Shown in pieces: positions 1 through 5,445 of a stretch of 5,445 bases of DNA. The notes under the pieces are model-generated. The model was given only the letters and a program-made list of their open reading frames with translations, searched no databases and was not told the origin of the DNA. Position 1 is the stretch's first letter. Every line of letters starts with the position of its first letter. The position numbers and the translations under genes were made by a program. Source of the DNA: an uncultured Collinsella sp. (lineage in GTDB: Bacteria; Actinomycetota; Coriobacteriia; Coriobacteriales; Coriobacteriaceae); assembly GCA_900764415.1 (NCBI GenBank), contig CAAFOA010000233.1:1-5445 (forward strand), read 5' to 3'.

Positions 1-405
1 GCGCAGTCCCACGGGCGTCGAGGTATCAGGCGTCTTGAGCAACGCCTCGACCTGCTGGGTCGTCAGCACACCGGGCAGGTCGCGCGGCAGCTTGGGCGAC
101 GCGATTGCCGAGACCGCATCACCCTCGACAATCCCCTCGGCAGCCATCCATCGATAAAGCGACCGAATAGCCGACAAATGTGCCGCAAGGGTGCGAGGCG
201 CCACCTGCTCGCGCGAAAACTCGGCCAAATACGCGCGGACGGTACGCACGTCGGCCACACGCGCGTCGACACCCGTACGCTCGCACCAGGCAGCAAAGCG
301 CTCCAACCGCGATCCATAGGCAGTCACCGTATTGGGAGAGAGCCCCTCGACACGTGCGATATAGGCGATAAACGAGTCGACGGTATCGTACAGGTCAAAG
401 GCTAT
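1..405 (-). CDS. xerC: Tyrosine recombinase XerC/XerD family, N-terminal 135 residues (3' end outside window)
   Basis: This is the N-terminal part of a tyrosine site-specific recombinase of the XerC/XerD (CodV) family, which resolves chromosome dimers at dif. Seen: residues 1-95 read as the SAM-like core-binding domain, with a first helix followed by SPNTVTAY (23-30), then RTLAAHLSAIRSLYRWM (71-87) and SPKLPRDLP (103-111). The catalytic domain begins at about 113 (LTTQQVEALL), and the window ends at a GLR that usually precedes the first catalytic stretch. The catalytic Arg, His and Tyr residues lie outside. There is no ATG, GTG or TTG in frame between an upstream stop at 499-501 and residue 27. 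The best start is ATA at 403-405, which shares one base with the trmFO TAA and lies 9 nt after GGAGG. Whether the gene is xerC or xerD cannot be settled from this part; position after trmFO favours xerC. Family assignment is firm, the start is inferred. Confidence 0.87.
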   Translation of the reverse strand, partial: MAFDLYDTVDSFIAYIARVEGLSPNTVTAYGSRLERFAAWCERTGVDARVADVRTVRAYLAEFSREQVAPRTLAAHLSAIRSLYRWMAAEGIVEGDAVSAIASPKLPRDLPGVLTTQQVEALLKTPDTSTPVGLR

Positions 406-1739
406 TACCGGTCGCCTCCAAACAAGTCGGAACGCGTGGCCAAGTAGGCATCGAGGGCCTCGAGGGCGCGATCCGCATATGCCTGGTAGCGGTCGCGCTT
501 ACTGCGGCGCTTGCCGTCCTCGAGCGGCGGCACCAGGCCAAAATTGACATGCATGGGCTGGTAGCCCACGGTTGCCGGATCGGTCGCATAGCCCACGAGC
601 GCACCCAGGGCACCCACGCGAGGAAGCTCCACAGGAGCCGCACCGATAGCCTCGGCATAGGTGTTAAGTGCAGCAAGCAGACCGGTCGCCACGGCCTCCA
701 TATAGCCTTCGGTGCCGGTGATCTGACCGGCGAGGCGCACACCCGTGCCAGGCACGGCAAAGGTGCCGTCAAGAACGTGCGGCGCATCGACAAAGGTATT
801 GCGGTGCATGACGCCATAACGGAAGAACTCGGCATTCTCCAAACCGGGAACCATGTGGAAGACACGCTTCTGCTCGCCAAAAGTCAGGTTGGTCTGGAAG
901 CCCACCAGGTTATAGGCGGTCTTTTCCTTGTTCTCGGCACGCAGCTGAATCGCTGCCCAGGGGCGACGTCCGGTTCGCGGGTCGGTGAGGCCGACGGGCT
1001 TCATGGCGCCAAAGCGGATAGCATCCTTGCCGGTACGGGCGACTTCCTCGGCAGGCTGACAGGCCTGGAAGAGATCACCGCCCTCAAAGTCCTTGAGTAC
1101 CACGCGGTCGGCGGTGGTGAGGGCCTCGATAAAGGCCTCGTACTCCTCCTTGTTGAGCGGAGCGTTGAGATAGTCGCCGCTCCCCTGCTCCTCGTAGCGC
1201 GACTGCGAGAACAGCACGTCCATATCGAGCGTGGAGGCATCGACGATCGGCGCGGCCGCATCAAAGAAGGCCAGGGCATCGCCGCCGACGAGCTTCATGA
1301 CCTCTTCACTCAATGCCGGTGAACACAGCGGGCCCGCGGCAATGACCACATGGCCCTCGGGAATCTGCGTAACCTCGCCGTGCACGACCTCGATATTGGG
1401 TCGGGCGGCAACCTCGGCCTCGACAAGCTCGGAAAACTTGACGCGGTCGACCGCCAGGGCGCCGCCGGCGGGAACGGCCGCGCGATGGGCACAATCGAGC
1501 AAGACCGAGCCCATACGCTCAAGCTCGGCCTTTAACAAGCCCGCCGCAGAGTCCGAACGGGTTGACTTAAACGAATTTGAGCAGACGAGCTCGGCCAGGT
1601 GGTCGGTATGGTGGGCCGGAGAGCTCACCTGAGGGCGCATCTCGCACAGCTTTACGGCAAACCCGCGATCTGCCAGCTGGATCGCACATTCCGAACCCGC
1701 CAGACCGCCACCGATAACCGTCACCTGATCGAACTGCAT
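405..1739 (-). CDS. trmFO: Methylenetetrahydrofolate--tRNA (uracil-54-C5)-methyltransferase TrmFO
   Basis: TrmFO is a flavoprotein that methylates U54 in the T loop of tRNA, using 5,10-methylenetetrahydrofolate as carbon donor and reduced FAD as reductant. From the ATG at 1737-1739 it is 444 residues, the normal family length. Seen: an N-terminal Rossmann dinucleotide motif GGGLAGSE (about 10-17), the family signature HHTDHLAELVCSNS with Cys53, a VPAGGALAVDR segment (about 89-99), and FQACQPAEE with Cys227. The two cysteines match the catalytic pair known in Bacillus TrmFO (Cys53 and Cys226). The C-terminal block YQPMHVNFGLVPP is also characteristic. A TTG at 1743-1745, two codons upstream, is in frame. 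The ATG is preferred because AAAGG at 1749-1753 is 9 nt from it but only 3 nt from the TTG. The gene follows dprA after 14 bp, and its TAA overlaps the recombinase start by one base. It appears complete and intact. Confidence 0.97.
   Translation of the reverse strand: MQFDQVTVIGGGLAGSECAIQLADRGFAVKLCEMRPQVSSPAHHTDHLAELVCSNSFKSTRSDSAAGLLKAELERMGSVLLDCAHRAAVPAGGALAVDRVKFSELVEAEVAARPNIEVVHGEVTQIPEGHVVIAAGPLCSPALSEEVMKLVGGDALAFFDAAAPIVDASTLDMDVLFSQSRYEEQGSGDYLNAPLNKEEYEAFIEALTTADRVVLKDFEGGDLFQACQPAEEVARTGKDAIRFGAMKPVGLTDPRTGRRPWAAIQLRAENKEKTAYNLVGFQTNLTFGEQKRVFHMVPGLENAEFFRYGVMHRNTFVDAPHVLDGTFAVPGTGVRLAGQITGTEGYMEAVATGLLAALNTYAEAIGAAPVELPRVGALGALVGYATDPATVGYQPMHVNFGLVPPLEDGKRRSKRDRYQAYADRALEALDAYLATRSDLFGGDR
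415..419 (-). promoter_or_regulatory. Shine-Dalgarno for the xer recombinase
   Basis: GGAGG is read on the minus strand inside the last codons of trmFO (the Gly-Gly near its C-terminus). It sits 9 nt before the ATA at 403-405. The next in-frame near-start, a CTG at 391-393, is 21 nt away, which is too far. The site therefore points to the ATA as the initiation codon. Confidence 0.6.
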
Positions 1740-1748
1740 CTGCAAACA

Positions 1749-1753
1749 CCTTT
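1749..1753 (-). promoter_or_regulatory. Shine-Dalgarno for trmFO
   Basis: AAAGG, continuing as AAAGGTG, immediately follows the dprA TAG on the minus strand. It lies 9 nt before the ATG at 1739 and 3 nt before the alternative TTG at 1745, so it decides in favour of the ATG start. Confidence 0.65.
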
Positions 1754-2686
1754 CTAATTGACACGCTTTCCATTGTGACCGAAGGGCGTCTGGGCGTGAA
1801 GCGCAAACTTTGAGGGCGCATACCTTCCATCCATCGTGCGCTCGATAAGACCCTCGAGCTCGAGCGAGCCCAAGAGCTTGAGTACGCCGACAGCATCAAG
1901 CGAGACGAGCGCGGCAATGTCGTCGACCTTAAGCGGCGAGGCGATAAGCGCATGCATCACGGCCTGCTGCGTGGGGTCCAGGTCGGCGATGCCGGGTGCA
2001 TCGGGACGCGAGTAGCGCAGCGTGCCGTAGATGCGCGAGACGGCCACCTCGATTGATTCCTCGTCGATGATGCAGCAGGCTCCGTTAGCGATGAGGTAGT
2101 TGGTCCCGCGCGACTCGGGCGAAAGGATTGAGCCCGGCACTGCAAGGAGCTCTCGTCCCAAGTCCATAGCGGCCTCCGCCGTGGAGAACGTACCCGAGGG
2201 CATGCCCGCCTCGGAAACAAAGAGCGCCTGCGACAAGGCGGCGATTACGCGATTGCGCCGCGGAAAGGCGAACTTACGCGGTCCCATACCCCACGGCGAA
2301 ATCGAAACGACCGCGCCGCCCGTATCGAGCGTGCGCGTGATGAGACCGGCACTCGACCGCGGATAGACAACATCGGCGCCGGTCCCCAACACCACGACGT
2401 GTTTTCCCCCGGCGTTGACCGCAGCCCAACCCGACGCCTGGTCGCAGCCGACCGCAGCGCCCGAGACCACCGTCACTCCCGCCTCGACCGCCACCTTAGC
2501 CGCAAGTTCTGCCACGGCAAGACCATAAGGCGATGCCTTGCGTGCGCCGATGATGGAGAGCGCGGGCGTCGAAAGCACCTCGGGGTTGCCGCGCACATAG
2601 AGCGTCTGGGGTACATCAGAAAGCTCCAAAACGGTCTCGGGATACAACGCATCACCTGGATGCAGCTCGAAAGTCCCCTCGCCCAT
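1754..2686 (-). CDS. dprA: DNA-processing protein DprA (Smf), short form without N-terminal SAM/HhH domain
   Basis: DprA binds incoming single-stranded DNA and loads RecA during natural transformation; it acts in the cytoplasm. The product is 310 residues from the ATG at 2684-2686. Seen: a short lead (1-30), LYVRGNPE (29-36), then the Rossmann-like DprA fold. Its blocks are IIGARKASPYG (45-55), VVSGAAVGCD (73-82), VVVLGTGADVVYP (97-109), FPRRNRVIAALS (141-152), VPGSI (183-187) and SRGTNYLIANGA (192-203). A C-terminal winged-helix-like region follows at about 236-294. Start choice: AAGGAGG at 2695-2701 is 8 nt upstream, and the ATG shares one base with the comM TAA (TAATG). The open frame continues about 53 codons upstream, but only inside comM and without DprA features. 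Odd points: the usual SGxARGxD motif has Val79 in place of Arg, the following AHxGAL block is ASGWAAV, and the N-terminal domain of longer homologues is missing. The frame is intact. Assignment is firm. Confidence 0.95.
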   Translation of the reverse strand: MGEGTFELHPGDALYPETVLELSDVPQTLYVRGNPEVLSTPALSIIGARKASPYGLAVAELAAKVAVEAGVTVVSGAAVGCDQASGWAAVNAGGKHVVVLGTGADVVYPRSSAGLITRTLDTGGAVVSISPWGMGPRKFAFPRRNRVIAALSQALFVSEAGMPSGTFSTAEAAMDLGRELLAVPGSILSPESRGTNYLIANGACCIIDEESIEVAVSRIYGTLRYSRPDAPGIADLDPTQQAVMHALIASPLKVDDIAALVSLDAVGVLKLLGSLELEGLIERTMDGRYAPSKFALHAQTPFGHNGKRVN

Positions 2687-4209
2687 TATTGGTCCCTCCT
2701 TCCCTGGAACATCGCCGCCTCGAGCACGTGATCCTGCGTCACGCGTTCGCTTTCGGAGACATCGGCAATCGTACGTGCGATGCGTACCAGGCGCACGATG
2801 CCGCGACCCGTAAGATGTGTGCGCTTCGACAGGCCAAGCACGCATTTCTCGGCAGCCTCATCAAGCCCAAAGGTCGAAACGACGCCGTCAATGGACCGCG
2901 ACTCATCTTCCTCGGCCTCGGTGTCCGCATCGTCCATACGGGATTCACGCCAGGCGCGAAAGGCGCGCCCACGCACGACGTAATCGCGCAGCTCGGCCGA
3001 TGACATACCCTCCGCGCCCTCAATGATCACCTGGGGATCGGGGCGGGTCACATCGATCATCATGTCGATACGATCAGCCAAAGGACCGCGCAACTTGCCC
3101 CGGTAGCGCTCGACCATCGACGCGGAACAGCGACACGGCACTTCGCGATCGCCCAAAAACCCGCAGGGGCAGGGATTGCTCGCAGCCAGCAGCTGAAAGC
3201 GCGACGGGAACGTAAAGGCCCCGTCAACGCGCACGATCCTGACGTAGCCGCGTTCGATGGGCTGACGCAGCGTCTGAAGCACGCCGGTAGGAAACTCGGC
3301 AAGCTCGTCCAAAAAGAGCACGCCGCCATGAGCCAGGCTAATTTCGCCCGGATGCACCGGACGCCCGCCGCCGATGAGTCCCGCGGTCGAAATGCTGTGA
3401 TGCGGGCTGCGGAAGGGGCGATGCCCCGCAAGCAGGCCATCGATGTTCTCGCCCAAGACCGAATGGATGCACAGCGCCTCTTGCTGATCCTCGAGAGAAA
3501 GCTCGGGCAAAATGCCCGTCATGCGGCGCGCAAGCATGGTCTTGCCCGATCCCGGAGACCCGATCATAAGCAAGCCAAGCTCACCGGCGGCCGCAAGCGC
3601 CATGCCACGTTTGGCGACCTCCTGTCCCAGCACGTCGGCATAATCGAGCTCGGGCTCAAAAGTCGCCTCGAGCACTTCAGAATCCAGGTAATGCCGTGCG
3701 GCGTCCCCCATGCCATGGGCAAGCTGAGATAGGTGGTCGATAAACCCACAGTCAACGCCCGCAAGCGGCACGTGCTGATCGGACCTGCCGGCGATAAAGG
3801 AAAGCCCCATATCGCGCGCCAACAGCTGAAACGCCACCTCGCCCTTGACGGGCAGCACCGTGCCGTCCAGACCAAGCTCACCTGCGATAAGGCAGCAATC
3901 GAGGTTGTCACGGGGAATCTGCCCATCGGCCGCCAGAACCGCGATGGCAATCGGCAGGTCAAAACCGCTGCCAGTTTTACGGATATCGCCGGGTGCCAGG
4001 TTGACGGTAATGCCAGACCGAGGAATCTCGAAGCCGGCCGAGCGCATGGCGCACCGGATACGCCCGCGCGACTCCATCACCTCCATACTCGGAATGCCGA
4101 GCATCTGGATACCCGGAACGCCACCGGCAAGCGAGACCTCGACGGTGACGGGAATTGCCTCGACGCCGCGGATACAGGCCGCGTGCACGGCAAAGGTCTC
4201 GAACGCCAT
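2686..4209 (-). CDS. comM: ComM/YifB family Mg-chelatase-like AAA+ ATPase
   Basis: In proteobacteria ComM is a hexameric helicase that drives branch migration of recombination intermediates in natural transformation; family members in Gram-positives (YifB) are less studied. The product is 507 residues, the usual size. Seen: an N-terminal ChlI-like, Lon-protease-fold domain (about 1-180) with ESRGRIRCAM (46-55) and ITVNLAPGDIRKTGSGFDLP (67-86). The AAA+ core follows, with Walker A GSPGSGKT (217-224), SPHHSIS (268-274), Walker B GVLFLDE (296-302), sensor-1 Asn345 in AASNPCPCG, and LADRID (377-382). Four cysteines (347, 349, 359, 361) form the CPCG...CRC cluster. The C-terminal domain ends with RIARTIADVS (477-486). 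Start: the ATG at 4207-4209 overlaps the yraN TGA by one base, with AGGTG at 4215-4219 5 nt upstream. The longer open frame into yraN has no family similarity. An acidic linker lies at 425-437. The gene overlaps dprA by one base, supporting a shared recombination role. Confidence 0.96.
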   Translation of the reverse strand: MAFETFAVHAACIRGVEAIPVTVEVSLAGGVPGIQMLGIPSMEVMESRGRIRCAMRSAGFEIPRSGITVNLAPGDIRKTGSGFDLPIAIAVLAADGQIPRDNLDCCLIAGELGLDGTVLPVKGEVAFQLLARDMGLSFIAGRSDQHVPLAGVDCGFIDHLSQLAHGMGDAARHYLDSEVLEATFEPELDYADVLGQEVAKRGMALAAAGELGLLMIGSPGSGKTMLARRMTGILPELSLEDQQEALCIHSVLGENIDGLLAGHRPFRSPHHSISTAGLIGGGRPVHPGEISLAHGGVLFLDELAEFPTGVLQTLRQPIERGYVRIVRVDGAFTFPSRFQLLAASNPCPCGFLGDREVPCRCSASMVERYRGKLRGPLADRIDMMIDVTRPDPQVIIEGAEGMSSAELRDYVVRGRAFRAWRESRMDDADTEAEEDESRSIDGVVSTFGLDEAAEKCVLGLSKRTHLTGRGIVRLVRIARTIADVSESERVTQDHVLEAAMFQGRRDQ

Positions 4210-4694
4210 CACGACACCTGCCAATCGAACGCATTGTACTGGTGCTCGATCTCGGCGATATGCCCGCCGCGGATGGTGACGCCCACGGCATCGAAGCGAA
4301 TCGACCTGAGCGGATAGTGCTCCATGAGATAGCAACTTGCGATACGGCGATACCGACGCTGCTTTTGGGCGTCCACGGCCTCCTCGGGAAAAACCCGCGT
4401 GGCGCAATCCAGGGCGACGCGTCTCGTCTTGACCTCGGCCATCACCACGACATCGTCGAGCTCATCGAGCAGCACCAGATCGGCTTCGCCCTCAATGCAA
4501 CGATAGCCCTGCTCCAACAAGGTGTATCCACGCTCATTAAAGTAATCGATGGTGATCAGCTCGCCCAGCATGCCGAGCTCGCGGGGACTGAGCCCCTTGA
4601 TAAACTCGGGCGTAATCGCCCCGCAGTCGAGCTCGCCGTCTTCCCAGCGCTCCTTGAGTTGCTGCGTCTTGCTCTTTTTGCTTGCGGCACACAT
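4209..4694 (-). CDS. yraN: YraN family (UPF0102) endonuclease-fold protein, N-terminally extended
   Basis: This is a member of the UPF0102/YraN family, small proteins with a restriction-endonuclease-like PD-(D/E)XK fold whose biological role is not established. The product is 161 residues; the core usually takes about 120. Seen: LGELITIDYFNERGYTLLEQG (about 43-63) with Glu45, GEADLVLLDE (69-78) with Glu70 and Asp72, and MAEVKTRR (85-92) with Glu87 and Lys89. These give the D-ExK nuclease pattern. Then come PEEAVDAQKQRRY (103-115) and RFDAVGV (133-139). About 38 residues precede the core, lysine-rich at first (SKKSKTQQLKER). Start: the ATG at 4692-4694 has AAAGGAGA at 4699-4706, about 5 nt upstream. 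An open frame runs further upstream to 4826 but crosses the terminator and lacks a binding site. The gene is the first of the yraN-comM-dprA-trmFO-xer run, and its TGA overlaps the comM ATG. A nuclease acting beside ComM and DprA is an inference. Confidence 0.9.
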   Translation of the reverse strand: MCAASKKSKTQQLKERWEDGELDCGAITPEFIKGLSPRELGMLGELITIDYFNERGYTLLEQGYRCIEGEADLVLLDELDDVVVMAEVKTRRVALDCATRVFPEEAVDAQKQRRYRRIASCYLMEHYPLRSIRFDAVGVTIRGGHIAEIEHQYNAFDWQVS

Positions 4695-4792
4695 GGGGTC
4701 TCCTTTCCCGCACACTGCATTGCCCCGATGATGAGGGCACCTTTCATGCGGGTAAGTACCGGAAGCAAACCAAAAGCTGACCAAATGCCGAC

Positions 4793-4834
4793 AAAAAACG
4801 GGCCGTAGGCAACAATCACGTTGCACACGGCCCG
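4793..4834 (-). terminator. Rho-independent terminator after rnhB
   Basis: On the minus strand the 8-bp stem CGGGCCGT/ACGGCCCG (4827-4834 pairing with 4799-4806) is followed by a 2x2 internal loop, then a second 5-bp stem GCAAC/GTTGC (4820-4824 with 4809-4813) and a 6-nt loop. Six U residues follow immediately (4793-4798). No T-run lies on the plus-strand side, so it acts only on minus-strand transcripts. It lies about 50 bp beyond the rnhB stop and about 100 bp before the yraN start, separating the two units. Confidence 0.9.
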
Positions 4835-4883
4835 CTACCAGCAGGTTTATAAAACGCCAGAGGTCCCTGTCTCCACAATTGAC

Positions 4884-5445
4884 CTAGAAAAGGCGCTCAG
4901 TCTGCAGAAAGTTTCCGCAAAAGCTCACACGATGCAGCGGACAAAGTCCATGTTTGCGAATCGCCTCGATGTGCTCGGGGCTTGCGTAGCCCTTCGACTC
5001 GGCAAAATGATACTCGGGGTACTCGGCGTCGTACTCGACCATCATCTCGTCACGCGTGACCTTGGCCATGATGGACGCCGCGGCGATACAGGCGATTTTG
5101 GCATCGCCCTTCACCACGTCGCGCTCGTTGGGAACGGCGCCCAAGGGGTTGCCGTCCATAAGCACGCAGTCGGGCTCGAGCCCCGTATCGGCCACGGCGC
5201 CCGCGACGGCAGCGCGGATGGCGCGGGCCATGCCCATATCATCGATATCCGCAGGCGCGATATGGCAAAAACCAATCGCCGTCGCGACCTCGGCAATCTT
5301 CACCGAGAGCAGCTCGCGGCGCGCCGGCGTGAGCTTTTTGGAATCGTTGATGCCCCAGACGCGCGGCTCCATGGGAAGGCACACGGCGCACACCGTCAAA
5401 GGACCGGCCACCGAACCGCGACCTACCTCGTCGACACCCACGACC
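4884..5445 (-). CDS. rnhB: Ribonuclease HII, 5' end outside window
   Basis: RNase HII cuts the RNA strand at ribonucleotides embedded in DNA, starting ribonucleotide excision repair. It is a cytoplasmic metal-dependent nuclease. There are 186 residues visible, counted from the first full codon at 5442-5444. Since bacterial enzymes are about 200 residues, probably only 10-20 are missing. Seen: VDEVGRG (4-10) with catalytic Asp5 and Glu6 and the GRG ribonucleotide-recognition motif, DSKKL (34-38), LMDGNPL (95-101) with Asp97, VKGDAKIACIAAASIMAKVT (111-130) with Asp114, and SKGYASPEH (150-158) with Tyr153. The series ends with HRVSF (171-175). Spacings between these residues match those known for Thermotoga RNase HII (Asp18, Glu19, Asp107, Asp124, Tyr163). 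The apparent GTG at 5439-5441 is an internal valine of the first strand, not the start. The TAG at 4884-4886 is followed by a terminator, so this is the last gene of its transcript. Confidence 0.96.
   Translation of the reverse strand, partial: VVGVDEVGRGSVAGPLTVCAVCLPMEPRVWGINDSKKLTPARRELLSVKIAEVATAIGFCHIAPADIDDMGMARAIRAAVAGAVADTGLEPDCVLMDGNPLGAVPNERDVVKGDAKIACIAAASIMAKVTRDEMMVEYDAEYPEYHFAESKGYASPEHIEAIRKHGLCPLHRVSFCGNFLQTERLF

Noticed and set aside
63..317. Minus-strand open frame of 84 codons inside the xer gene
   Set aside because: It is in a different frame from the recombinase coding sequence, and its product matches no domain.
549..1322. Long plus-strand open frame (257 codons) antisense to trmFO
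   Set aside because: It lies entirely opposite a confident trmFO and has no recognisable domain. Such long antisense frames arise from the codon bias of high-G+C genes.
2687..2845. 53-codon upstream extension of dprA into comM
   Set aside because: The residues look like out-of-frame comM, and the ATG at 2686 has a strong binding site and the typical one-base overlap.
3733..4317. Plus-strand open frame (194 codons) antisense to comM and yraN
   Set aside because: It is opposite two well-supported genes, crosses their junction and shows no family motif, so it is a shadow frame.
4210..4407. 66-codon upstream extension of comM into yraN
   Set aside because: The added sequence is out-of-frame yraN, while the ComM family N-terminus starts at the ATG at 4209.
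4755..4784. Possible minus-strand promoter for yraN: TTGGTC (4779-4784) with GGTACT (4755-4760), 18-bp spacing
   Set aside because: Each box matches the sigma-70 consensus at only three of six positions. A promoter is expected in this gap but this one is not supported by sequence alone.
4155..4808. Plus-strand open frame (217 codons) opposite yraN
   Set aside because: It overlaps yraN and runs into the terminator region, with no domain and low-complexity composition typical of antisense frames.
4695..4826. N-terminal extension of yraN by 44 codons to a start at 4826
   Set aside because: It would begin inside the terminator stem, contains no family-like sequence and has no clear binding site, whereas the ATG at 4694 has AAAGGAGA just upstream.

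Overview
This is a compact, fully co-directional block read from the minus strand, at roughly 60% G+C by eye. It carries six recognisable housekeeping or recombination genes, two of them cut by the window edges. In transcription order (right to left) they are rnhB (5' end missing), a rho-independent terminator, yraN, comM (yifB), dprA, trmFO, and a xerC/xerD-type tyrosine recombinase (3' end missing). This order resembles the rnhB-yraN-comM-dprA-(topA)-trmFO-xerC neighbourhood of many Gram-positive genomes. High G+C together with the folate-dependent TrmFO points to a high-G+C Gram-positive lineage such as Coriobacteriia (Collinsella-like). That assignment is an inference from gene content and protein flavour, not from a search.

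Region by region: positions 4884-5445 hold all but the first residues of RNase HII. Positions 4793-4834 hold a strong hairpin plus U-tract oriented to end the rnhB transcript. About 100 bp further on, yraN starts a second unit in which the genes are packed end to end. yraN and comM share one base (TGATG). comM and dprA share one base (TAATG). dprA and trmFO are 14 bp apart. trmFO and the recombinase again share one base (TAATA). The layout suggests one translationally coupled operon, yraN-comM-dprA-trmFO-xer.

Functionally, ComM (branch-migration AAA+ motor), DprA (RecA loader on incoming single strands) and YraN (a PD-(D/E)XK nuclease-fold protein) fit processing of recombination intermediates, including natural transformation. 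The Xer recombinase fits chromosome dimer resolution, RNase HII removes misincorporated ribonucleotides, and TrmFO makes m5U54 in tRNA. I see no mobile element, CRISPR array, RNA gene or new defence-like system.

The most notable point is the recombinase start. The only codon that fits both the ribosome binding site and the family N-terminus is ATA, one base away from the ATG that would give the usual TAATG overlap. Secondary points are a DprA lacking the usual N-terminal domain and with a changed SGxARGxD motif, an N-terminally extended YraN, and the absence of topA between dprA and trmFO.
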